Assembly: GCA_903928045.1 (NCBI GenBank)
Contig: CAIYPH010000340.1
Coordinates: 1 to 5,150, forward strand
Direction of reading: 5' to 3'
Source: an uncultured Rhodospirillales bacterium
GTDB taxonomy: Bacteria > Pseudomonadota > Alphaproteobacteria > Acetobacterales > Acetobacteraceae
Length of the DNA stretch: 5,150 bases
Part shown: positions 1 through 5,150 of the stretch, piece after piece
Position numbering within the stretch: position 1 is the stretch's first letter
How the letters are laid out: each line of letters begins with the position of its first letter
Position numbers and translations under genes: made by a program
Notes under the pieces: model-generated
What the model was told of the DNA's origin: nothing
The model's input: the letters and a program-made list of their open reading frames with translations, nothing else
Database searches by the model: none

Positions 1-1517
1 CACTGGCCGTAATACATGTGGGGCACGATGTCCCAGGCATTGGCCTGGAGCTCGCGGGCGATCGCCTTGCGTTCGTCGAGCGAGCCGGCGTTGACCCAGC
101 GGGTGCGCAGCGCCTCGTTCTTCTCGTCGCTCGGCCAGCCGAACCAGCCCTTGTCGCCGGTGGTGGCCATGCCGCCGATCATATAGGGGTTGGCGTTGGC
201 CAGGCCGCCGGAGGAGGTGAAGAACACGTTCCAGCCGCCCTGATCCGGGGCGCCCTTGTTGGCGCGGCGCTGCACCACGTTGGCCCAGTCCATCGGCATC
301 AACTGCACGTTGTAGCCGGCGGAGCGGAGCTGCTGGGCGAAGACGGTGGCGGCGTTCATCATGTAGGGAATGTTGGTGGCTTGCAGCACCACCACCGGCC
401 GGCCGTCATAGCCGCCTTCCTTCATCAGCGCGCGCGCCTTGTCGAGGTTCACGCCGCCCTTGAACCAGTCGGTGTTGGCGTCGCTTTCCATCGGGGAACC
501 GCAGGTCATCCAGCCGCCGCAGCCCTGGTACCATTTCCGGTCCACGAAGGTCGGCTTCATCATCTCCTCCTGGTTGACGATGTAGAGGAGGGATTGCCGC
601 AGCTTCTGGTTGTTGAAGGGCGGGTGCAGCCAGTTGAGGCCGATGTAGCCGACGGTGCCGAGGTCGGCCAGCGTGATGAGGTTGATGTTGGGGTCGCCCT
701 GGATCTGGTCCAGCAGGTCAATCGGCGGGATTTCGTAGAAGTCGATCTCGCCGGCCTGGAGTGCGGCCACCGCGGTCTGGCTGTCCGGCATGTTCTGGAA
801 GATCACGCGGTCAACCTTGACGATTTTCGCCCCGGCGGAGCCCGAGGTGGCATCCGTGCGCGGGTTGTAGTTGGCGTTCTTGTCGTAGACGTATTGCGTG
901 CCGGCCTTGGTCTCGCCTTGGTTCATCACGAAGGGGCCCGAGCCGATGATCGTGTCGATCTTCTGCATCGGGTCGGTCTCGGCCTCCTTCTTGCGCATCA
1001 TGAAGCAGACCGGGGTGGCGGGCGAAGCCAGCCCGTCGAGCAGGAGCGGGAAGCGCTCCTTCAGCGAGATGACGAAGGTTTTGTCGTCCTTCGTCGAGAT
1101 GTCCTTCATGCGCGGGATCATCAACTGGCCGGTGCCGGAGCGCACCGCCCAGCGGCGGATGGAGGCGGCGCAGTCGGCGGCGGTGACGGCCGTGCCATCG
1201 GAGAATTTCAGCCCGTCGCGCAGCTCGAACGTCCAGGTCAGCTCGTCGTCGGACTTGCCGTATTTGGAGACCATCTGCGGCTGCGGCTGCAATTTGTCGT
1301 CGATGCCGAACAGCGTGTCGTAGACCATGGCGCCGTGGTAGGCGGACATGTTGGCGGTGGTCCAGATCGGGTCATAGGTGGGGATGTCGCCATGCATCAC
1401 CGCGCGGATGGTGCGCGAGGCCGGCGGCCTGGTTTGTGCCGAGAGAATGCCGGGCGCCGCCGCGGCCCCCGCCGCCGCCATACCGGTTCGCATGATCGTC
1501 CGACGCGTCGTTTTCAT
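1..1517 (-). CDS. ABC transporter substrate-binding protein, family 5 (SBP_bac_5), 3' end cut by window
   Basis: Periplasmic solute receptor that would hand a peptide-like or other small solute to an ABC importer. Reading the minus strand from ATG at 1517 gives 505 uninterrupted codons running off the left edge; family members are usually about 500-540 residues, so only a short C-terminus is missing. The N-terminus has a Tat-like signal (T4-R5-R6-T7-I8-M9-R10), then an Ala-rich hydrophobic stretch (residues 12-25) and a possible cleavage after LSA (about residue 27). Family-5 hallmarks follow: a PTYDPIWTT opening (46-54), MVYDTLFG (64-71), the WTFELRDGLKFSDGT core (95-109), GSGPF (192-196), and AALQAGEIDFYE (251-262). 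C333 and C339 could form a disulfide. The start is supported by AGGGGG eight bases upstream. It is divergent from the hydrolase gene; permease and ATPase genes probably lie to the left. Family assignment is firm; the ligand cannot be read from sequence. Confidence 0.93.
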   Translation of the reverse strand, partial: MKTTRRTIMRTGMAAAGAAAAPGILSAQTRPPASRTIRAVMHGDIPTYDPIWTTANMSAYHGAMVYDTLFGIDDKLQPQPQMVSKYGKSDDELTWTFELRDGLKFSDGTAVTAADCAASIRRWAVRSGTGQLMIPRMKDISTKDDKTFVISLKERFPLLLDGLASPATPVCFMMRKKEAETDPMQKIDTIIGSGPFVMNQGETKAGTQYVYDKNANYNPRTDATSGSAGAKIVKVDRVIFQNMPDSQTAVAALQAGEIDFYEIPPIDLLDQIQGDPNINLITLADLGTVGYIGLNWLHPPFNNQKLRQSLLYIVNQEEMMKPTFVDRKWYQGCGGWMTCGSPMESDANTDWFKGGVNLDKARALMKEGGYDGRPVVVLQATNIPYMMNAATVFAQQLRSAGYNVQLMPMDWANVVQRRANKGAPDQGGWNVFFTSSGGLANANPYMIGGMATTGDKGWFGWPSDEKNEALRTRWVNAGSLDERKAIARELQANAWDIVPHMYYGQ

Positions 1518-1525
1518 CGTTCGAG

Positions 1526-1531
1526 CCCCCT
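1526..1531 (-). promoter_or_regulatory. Ribosome binding site of the substrate-binding protein gene
   Basis: On the minus strand AGGGGG lies eight bases before the ATG at 1517. The spacing is ideal and fixes this start; no better in-frame start with a Tat-like signal is available upstream. Confidence 0.7.
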
Positions 1532-1562
1532 GGTTGCAGCGCCGGCGCCGCGCATGGGCGTC

Positions 1563-1583
1563 GTCTCGCTGAGAATGCGAGAC
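1563..1583. promoter_or_regulatory. Perfect inverted repeat in the divergent promoter region, candidate operator
   Basis: GTCTCGC (1563-1569) and GCGAGAC (1577-1583) are exact reverse complements separated by seven bases (TGAGAAT). The 21-bp dyad lies between the two divergent genes and overlaps the candidate -10 of the leftward promoter. This size and spacing fit a dimeric helix-turn-helix regulator (GntR, TetR, LysR or IclR type). No regulator gene is visible in the window, so the binding protein is unknown. It could alternatively be a stem-loop in the leader RNA of the binding-protein gene. Confidence 0.5.
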
Positions 1584-1609
1584 TAGCCATGGTTTGATCG
1601 CGGTCACAA
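1580..1609 (-). promoter_or_regulatory. Candidate promoter for the substrate-binding protein gene
   Basis: On the minus strand TTGTGA (1609-1604) is followed after 18 bases by TAGTCT (1585-1580). These match the sigma70 consensus at four and three of six positions respectively. It is weak by itself but correctly placed, and the inverted repeat at 1563-1583 overlaps its -10 and start-site zone, which would suit repression. The transcribed leader would be about 50-60 bases. Confidence 0.3.
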
Positions 1610-1615
1610 GCAGCG

Positions 1616-1644
1616 TTGACAGCCGCGCGGCCCGCCCTGACCAT
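1616..1644 (+). promoter_or_regulatory. Candidate promoter for the hydrolase-dehydrogenase operon
   Basis: A perfect TTGACA (1616-1621) is followed after 17 bases by GACCAT (1639-1644), which matches the -10 consensus at only three of six positions. Transcription would start around 1650, leaving a very short leader ahead of the Shine-Dalgarno at 1656-1660. The weak -10 is tolerable in GC-rich alphaproteobacteria or may imply an activator. Confidence 0.35.
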
Positions 1645-1655
1645 CCCCGGAAAGT

Positions 1656-1660
1656 GGAGG
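1656..1660 (+). promoter_or_regulatory. Ribosome binding site deciding the hydrolase start
   Basis: GGAGG lies exactly eight bases before ATG at 1669. It favours this start over the in-frame TTG at 1594, which has no Shine-Dalgarno and would add 25 residues overlapping the promoter region. Confidence 0.8.
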
Positions 1661-1668
1661 ATCGTGCC

Positions 1669-3597
1669 ATGTCCGACCAGGCGACGACGCCCGGCTCCAA
1701 TGCCATCCTGTTTGAGCGCAATGCGCTGGTACCGATGCGCGATGGGGTACACCTCGCCGCCGACATCATCCGGCCGGATGACGCGCATCGCCGGCCGGCC
1801 ATTCTCAACTTCAACCCCTACCACAAGGACGGCCGCGGCGGGCGGACGGCGGTGGAGAGCGTGCACCGGCATTTCGCCGCCCGTGGCTATGCGGCCGTCA
1901 CCGCCGATCTGCGCGGCCTCGGCAATTCCGGCGGCACCAGCCCCGCATGTTTCGCCCCCCAGGAGGCGCTCGACGGGCATGATCTCGTCGAATGGATCGC
2001 CGCCCAGCCCTGGTGCGACGGCAATGTGGGGATGTGGGGCGTCTCCTACCCCGGCATCACCTCGCTCTCAACGGCCGCGACCAATCCGCCGCATCTCCGG
2101 GCCATCGTGCCCATCCACGCGACGTCGGACCTCCATCGCGGCGTGGTCTCGCTCGGCGGCACCCGGCCGGGCTTCTGGATGCGGGCGGATTGGGGCCCGC
2201 GCATGCTCGCCTACAACCTCATGCCGCCGCAATTCGCCGACGATGCCGGCCGCTGGGCGCGCGTCTGGGCCGAGCATCTCGCCAAAAACCTGCCATGGAT
2301 CGCCGATTTCGCCGCCCACCCCGGCTTCGATGAATTCTGGCAATCCCGCGTCGCCGATATGAGCAAGGTCACGGTGCCGACGCTGCATATCTGCGGCTGG
2401 CGCGATCTCTACACCGATTGCACGCCGCTCGATTACCTTGCCAATGCCGGGCCGAAGCGCCTGATCATGGGCCCGTGGAAGCACGAATTCCCCGATACCG
2501 GCCGCGAGGCGCCGGCCGCGGGGCTGGCGGAAATGGAGCGCTGGTTCGATCTGCATTTGATGGGCCGCCCAACCGGGATCGAGCGCGAGCCGCCGGTCAA
2601 TATCTATCTCCAGGGGCGCGAAGGGTTCTGGCGTGCCGAGACACGATGGCCGCCGACCAGGCAGGCGCCGGTGGAGCTCAACCTCGCGCCCGATGGCACG
2701 CTGGGTGGGGCTGGCGAGGGCGCCACCAGCTACGAATACGACCCCACGGTCGGCCTGCATTCGCTGGCCTGGGACCCCTGGACGACCGCGCTCGACCCGT
2801 CGCTCGACCGCGACCATTCCGCCGATGACGCCCGTTCGTTGTGCTTCACGTCCGCGCCGCTCACCGCTCCGATGGAGCTGATCGGCAACGCCGAGGCGAT
2901 GCTCGATGTCACCGCCAGCGCCCTGCCGCTCAACCTCGTGGTCAAGCTCTCGGCGGTGGCGCCCAACGGACGCTCGGTGCTGATCGCCACCGGCTGGATC
3001 GACCTCGCGTCCCAAACCGCCGCCGGCACGCGCGGCCAGGTGCGCGTGCCGCTCCGCGCCACTGCCTACCGGCTGCTGCCCGACGAGCGCCTGCGGGTCG
3101 CCGTCGCCTGCGCCGATTTCCCGCGGGTGTGGCCCACCCCGGTGCCGGCGACGCTGGTGCTGCACCACGGCGCGAGCCGCATGCGCCTGCCGGTCTGTCC
3201 GGAGCCCGCGGAAGCGGCGCGTCCCAACTGGGGCCGCCTGCAATCGGCGGCGCTCGCCTCGCCGAATGACAGCGGCGGCGGCCAGACCTGGGATATTTCG
3301 CGCGATCTGATGACCGACACCGCACGGCTTTCTGCGACCAAGTCCGAATCCGTGCGCATCGACGGCACCGCCCGCGTCGCCACCGCGCATGAATACGGCG
3401 CCGCCGTCTCCGCTTCCCGGCCCGATCTCGCGCGCATGCACTCCAACACGCGGGTCCGCATCGAGCAGCCGGTGCAGACGACGGAGTTGACCATCCGCAC
3501 CCTCACCACCTCGCACGCCGCCTCTGCCGAGGTGACCATCACCATCGACGGCCAGCCCTTCTGGCACCGAACCTGGAATTTCACGGAGACCGCCTGA
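1669..3597 (+). CDS. CocE/NonD family serine hydrolase (X-Pro dipeptidyl-peptidase S15-like)
   Basis: Predicted cytoplasmic alpha/beta-hydrolase of 642 residues that cleaves an ester or amide bond. Its family includes cocaine esterase, alpha-amino-acid ester hydrolases and glutaryl-7-ACA acylase. The N-terminal catalytic domain (about 15-300) shows the nucleophile elbow G-V-S126-Y-P-G, a likely acid D246 in GWRDLY, the base H272 in GPWKH, and Y51 in NPY at the position of the oxyanion-hole tyrosine of cocaine esterase. Residues about 140-235 form the helical cap. A jelly-roll domain of the PepX_C type follows (about 310-510), then a further beta-rich tail (about 520-642) seen in the longer proteobacterial members. 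No signal peptide follows the chosen ATG. It is divergent from a solute-binding protein and overlaps the next gene by one base, implying a substrate brought in from outside and processed further by the dehydrogenase. The fold and catalytic triad are secure; the substrate is unknown. Confidence 0.93.
   Translation: MSDQATTPGSNAILFERNALVPMRDGVHLAADIIRPDDAHRRPAILNFNPYHKDGRGGRTAVESVHRHFAARGYAAVTADLRGLGNSGGTSPACFAPQEALDGHDLVEWIAAQPWCDGNVGMWGVSYPGITSLSTAATNPPHLRAIVPIHATSDLHRGVVSLGGTRPGFWMRADWGPRMLAYNLMPPQFADDAGRWARVWAEHLAKNLPWIADFAAHPGFDEFWQSRVADMSKVTVPTLHICGWRDLYTDCTPLDYLANAGPKRLIMGPWKHEFPDTGREAPAAGLAEMERWFDLHLMGRPTGIEREPPVNIYLQGREGFWRAETRWPPTRQAPVELNLAPDGTLGGAGEGATSYEYDPTVGLHSLAWDPWTTALDPSLDRDHSADDARSLCFTSAPLTAPMELIGNAEAMLDVTASALPLNLVVKLSAVAPNGRSVLIATGWIDLASQTAAGTRGQVRVPLRATAYRLLPDERLRVAVACADFPRVWPTPVPATLVLHHGASRMRLPVCPEPAEAARPNWGRLQSAALASPNDSGGGQTWDISRDLMTDTARLSATKSESVRIDGTARVATAHEYGAAVSASRPDLARMHSNTRVRIEQPVQTTELTIRTLTTSHAASAEVTITIDGQPFWHRTWNFTETA
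3585..3588 (+). promoter_or_regulatory. Ribosome binding site of the Ldh_2 gene, inside the hydrolase 3' end
   Basis: GGAG lies eight bases before the ATG at 3597, within the last codons of the hydrolase. The TGATG stop-start overlap plus this site suggests translational coupling. Confidence 0.6.
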
Positions 3598-4649
3598 TGC
3601 CCCGCGCCCCCGCCGCCCGCCTCAACGAAATCGGCACCGCCTTGCTCATCGCCGCCGGCGCGCCGGCGGAAGAGGCGGAGATCGTCATGCGCCATTGCAT
3701 CGACGCCAATCTGGCCGGGCATGATTCGCACGGCATCATCCAGATCCCCACCTATATCGACCGCATCCACGCCGGCCACATCGTGCCGGGCGCGAAGTGG
3801 GACATCGTGCAGGAATCCGCCACCACCACGGTGGTGGATGGAAATTGGGGCTTCGGCTACGTCGCCAATGAGCGGGCGATGAAATACACCATCGACAAGG
3901 CCCGCACCGCCAATGTCGCCGCCGCCACGGTGTTCCGCCAGGGCCATATCGGGCGCCTCGCCTCCTACCCGCTGATGGCCGCCGAGGCCGGCATGATCGG
4001 CCTGATCACCGCCGATTCCGGCCGCGCCCCCAAGCACGTCGCCCCCTTCGGCGGCCGCGAGGCACGGCTGGGCACCAATCCGATCTCGATCGCCGTGCCG
4101 TCGGACCTCGACGGCCCGCTCTTCCTGGACATGGCGACCTCCGCGGTCGCCGCCGGCAAGGTCTCCCTCGCCGCGGCCCGCGGGCAGGACATTCCGCAGG
4201 GCTGGATCCTCGATCCCCAGGGCAATCCCACCACGGACCCGAAGCAGCTCCGCGCCGGCGGCGCGCTGCTGCCGCTCGGCGGCAGCGAGGGCTACAAGGG
4301 CACCGGACTCGCGGTGATGGTGGAAATCCTCTGTGGCCTGCTGACCGGCCTCGGCTTCGGCATCGACCCCTCCGGCCGCCATAATGACGGCTGCTTCATG
4401 GCCGTCTTCAACGTCGAGGCCTTCCGCCCGCTGGCGACCTTCAAGCGCGAAGTGGCGGATTTCGCCGCCTTCCTCAAGGCCACGCCCCCCTCCGCCGGCA
4501 GCCCCGGCGTCTACTACCCCGGCGAAATCGAGCACCTCAAGGAGGTCGAGCGGCGTCGGGAGGGTATCGAGGTCGAGGACGCGACCTGGAAGAAGCTGCA
4601 ATCCCTGGCCGCCGGCTACGGGCTGGCGGAGCGCCTCGGCCTGGCCTGA
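3597..4649 (+). CDS. Malate/L-lactate dehydrogenase family (Ldh_2, COG2055) NAD(P)-dependent oxidoreductase
   Basis: A complete 350-residue member of the non-Rossmann Ldh_2 family, which includes hydroxycarboxylate dehydrogenase YbiC/HcxB, ureidoglycolate dehydrogenase AllD, sulfolactate dehydrogenases and the ketimine (Pip2C/Pyr2C) reductases. Visible family blocks are the N-terminal GHDSHGI (41-47) with S44-H45 in the catalytic region, GHIGRL (116-121), the APFGGREARLGTNPISIAVP block (149-168, cofactor and substrate pocket), DMATSAVAAGKV (178-189), and LPLGGSEGYKGTGLAVMVE (225-243). Length is normal and nothing is truncated. It would interconvert a 2-hydroxy acid and a 2-oxo acid, or reduce a cyclic imino acid, in the cytoplasm. 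HDSHGI followed by a non-Arg residue (Q49) and the GHIGRL block recall YbiC-type more than malate dehydrogenases, but this is an impression. It is translationally coupled to the upstream hydrolase, so a hydrolysis product is the likely substrate. The family is firm; the reaction is open. Confidence 0.93.
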   Translation: MPRAPAARLNEIGTALLIAAGAPAEEAEIVMRHCIDANLAGHDSHGIIQIPTYIDRIHAGHIVPGAKWDIVQESATTTVVDGNWGFGYVANERAMKYTIDKARTANVAAATVFRQGHIGRLASYPLMAAEAGMIGLITADSGRAPKHVAPFGGREARLGTNPISIAVPSDLDGPLFLDMATSAVAAGKVSLAAARGQDIPQGWILDPQGNPTTDPKQLRAGGALLPLGGSEGYKGTGLAVMVEILCGLLTGLGFGIDPSGRHNDGCFMAVFNVEAFRPLATFKREVADFAAFLKATPPSAGSPGVYYPGEIEHLKEVERRREGIEVEDATWKKLQSLAAGYGLAERLGLA

Positions 4650-4676
4650 AAAAATACAGCGCATGAGAAATTCAGC

Positions 4677-4705
4677 TTGCACGTCGCGGCAATGTTAATT
4701 ATAAG
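4677..4705 (+). promoter_or_regulatory. Sigma70-like promoter in an AT-rich gap
   Basis: TTGCAC (4677-4682) and TATAAG (4700-4705) are separated by 17 bases; the -10 matches consensus at five of six positions. The surrounding 4650-4738 stretch is strikingly A/T-rich for this genome, as expected of a promoter. No convincing GC stem plus T-run terminator is present after the dehydrogenase stop at 4649, so read-through from the operon is possible. Confidence 0.5.
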
Positions 4706-4720
4706 GTCTTTTTAGAAATC

Positions 4721-4725
4721 AGGAG
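4721..4725 (+). promoter_or_regulatory. Ribosome binding site for the small membrane protein frame
   Basis: AGGAG ends 13 bases before ATG at 4739. The motif is strong but the spacing is longer than the usual 5-9 bases, so initiation may be inefficient. No alternative in-frame start lies closer. Confidence 0.45.
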
Positions 4726-4738
4726 TGACGAAAACACG

Positions 4739-5134
4739 ATGAACCCCGCGCCCACCCAGTCCCCCATCGCCACGCTCGGTGCTTTCCCGGGTGGCAGCAT
4801 CCCCGGCGGCATCGCTGCCGGCTTTGGGATGCTGTGCGCGCTGCTGGCCGCCCTGCTGGGCCTGGCCGTAACGCGCCCGCGCGCGATGGCCGACGCGGGG
4901 ACCATGGGCCTTGTGATACGCACCGTGGCGGACGCCGAGGTCGCGCCGGTTGAGGAATGGGTCGAGTGGATCGCCGTACCCGCGCCGTGGCGGGCCGGGC
5001 AGGGGGTCGGGCGGTCCTGCGCGCGGGTGCGCGGGGCAGGTGCGCCACGCCCGCGCCAAATTCGCGCCCGGCGCGGGCGCGGGCCACCCTGGCGCCCGCC
5101 ATCCCCCTGCACCGAACAAACCGGCATGGCCTGA
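4739..5134 (+). CDS. Hypothetical small protein with one predicted membrane helix
   Basis: I do not recognise this 131-residue product. It has a polar, Pro-rich N-terminus, one hydrophobic segment (about residues 22-45, rich in Ala, Leu and Gly) followed by TRPR, which suggests a single-pass anchor with the C-terminal side in the cytoplasm. A short acidic, Trp-containing stretch follows (about 64-79, AEVAPVEEWVEW). Codons up to about residue 85 show normal G/C third positions, and a promoter and Shine-Dalgarno lie upstream, which favours a real gene. From about residue 90 the sequence turns into Arg/Pro/Gly-rich text with no recognisable order, while both other plus-strand frames are open to the window end. 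The natural C-terminus may therefore lie in another frame after an indel in the G-runs near 4990-5010. Its N-terminal part is more credible than its C-terminal part. Confidence 0.5.
   Translation: MNPAPTQSPIATLGAFPGGSIPGGIAAGFGMLCALLAALLGLAVTRPRAMADAGTMGLVIRTVADAEVAPVEEWVEWIAVPAPWRAGQGVGRSCARVRGAGAPRPRQIRARRGRGPPWRPPSPCTEQTGMA
5048..5079. repeat. GC-rich inverted repeat (10-bp stem, 12-base loop)
   Basis: CGCCCGCGCC (5048-5057) is the exact reverse complement of GGCGCGGGCG (5070-5079). A stable hairpin is possible in RNA or DNA. There is no T-run after it, so it is not a typical intrinsic terminator. It lies in the least coding-like part of the small open frame. In a sequence this rich in G and C such a dyad may be chance. 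Confidence 0.4.
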
Positions 5135-5150
5135 CGGCGATGCGCGGGCG

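Noticed and set aside
1539..1548. Ten-base palindrome GCGCCGGCGC in the leader of the binding-protein gene
   Set aside because: Short all-GC palindromes are common in this composition, and it is not placed at a promoter element; the 7-7-7 dyad nearby is the better operator candidate.
18..1586. A 522-codon open frame on the plus strand, opposite the substrate-binding protein gene
   Set aside because: The translation is Val/Gly/His/Arg-rich with no family motifs. It is the antisense shadow of the GC3-biased binding protein, whose minus-strand frame has clear family-5 motifs, a signal peptide and a Shine-Dalgarno.
1594..1668. In-frame TTG extension of the hydrolase by 25 residues
   Set aside because: There is no Shine-Dalgarno before 1594, and the extension covers the TTGACA element and the GGAGG that serve the ATG at 1669. 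The added residues are not family-like.
1372..1980. A 202-codon minus-strand open frame spanning the divergent intergenic region
   Set aside because: It crosses two real genes in the wrong frames and the promoter region, and shows no protein motifs.
2068..3567. A 499-codon minus-strand open frame opposite the hydrolase
   Set aside because: Low-complexity Gly/Arg/His-rich translation without motifs; the plus-strand hydrolase has an intact catalytic triad in its frame.
3652..3669. Perfect 18-bp palindrome CCGCCGGCGCGCCGGCGG near the start of the dehydrogenase gene
   Set aside because: It encodes ordinary residues (Ala-Ala-Gly-Ala-Pro-Ala) with the favoured GC-ending codons, so it is most simply a by-product of codon bias.
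4650..4676. Possible intrinsic terminator after the dehydrogenase
   Set aside because: No GC-rich stem precedes the A- and T-runs; the T-run at 4708-4713 lies just downstream of the -10 and has no stem before it.
3066..4682. A 538-codon minus-strand open frame opposite the hydrolase end and the dehydrogenase
   Set aside because: Antisense shadow; the plus strand holds a complete Ldh_2 gene with all conserved blocks.
4699..5127. Three overlapping minus-strand open frames (135-142 and 127 codons) opposite the small membrane-protein frame
   Set aside because: They are Arg/Pro/Ala-rich without motifs and run into the AT-rich promoter gap. The plus frame has a promoter, a Shine-Dalgarno and a credible membrane helix.

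Overview
The window is about two-thirds G+C by eye, with strong G/C preference at third codon positions. Together with the gene families present, this suggests a high-GC alphaproteobacterium. The relaxed family-5 solute-binding protein resembles those abundant in Acetobacteraceae/Rhodospirillales such as Roseomonas relatives. That taxonomic guess is inference; no rRNA or other marker is present.

Layout. Positions 1-1517 (minus strand) hold most of a periplasmic family-5 (peptide/opine/nickel-type) ABC-transporter substrate-binding protein gene; its 3' end and any permease or ATPase genes lie beyond the left edge. A 151-bp divergent intergenic region (1518-1668) carries ribosome-binding sites on both strands, candidate promoters in both directions and a perfect 7-7-7 inverted repeat at 1563-1583 that could be an operator. 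Rightward, a CocE/NonD-type serine hydrolase (1669-3597) overlaps by one base (TGATG) with a malate/L-lactate dehydrogenase-family (Ldh_2) NAD(P)-dependent oxidoreductase (3597-4649). An AT-rich 89-bp gap (4650-4738) follows, with a good sigma70-like promoter but no evident intrinsic terminator. It precedes an unrecognised small open frame with one predicted membrane helix (4739-5134). The last 150 bp are extremely GC-rich and the reading frame there is uncertain.

How the genes may work together (inference). The binding protein could deliver a small ester- or amide-containing solute, the hydrolase could cleave it, and the Ldh_2 enzyme could oxidise a released 2-hydroxy acid or reduce a 2-oxo/ketimine product. 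Divergent arrangement around a shared dyad fits co-regulation by a regulator not encoded here. This is a plausible accessory catabolic module; no part of it is a recognisably new kind of system. There are no RNA genes, CRISPR repeats, insertion sequences or phage-like genes that I can see.
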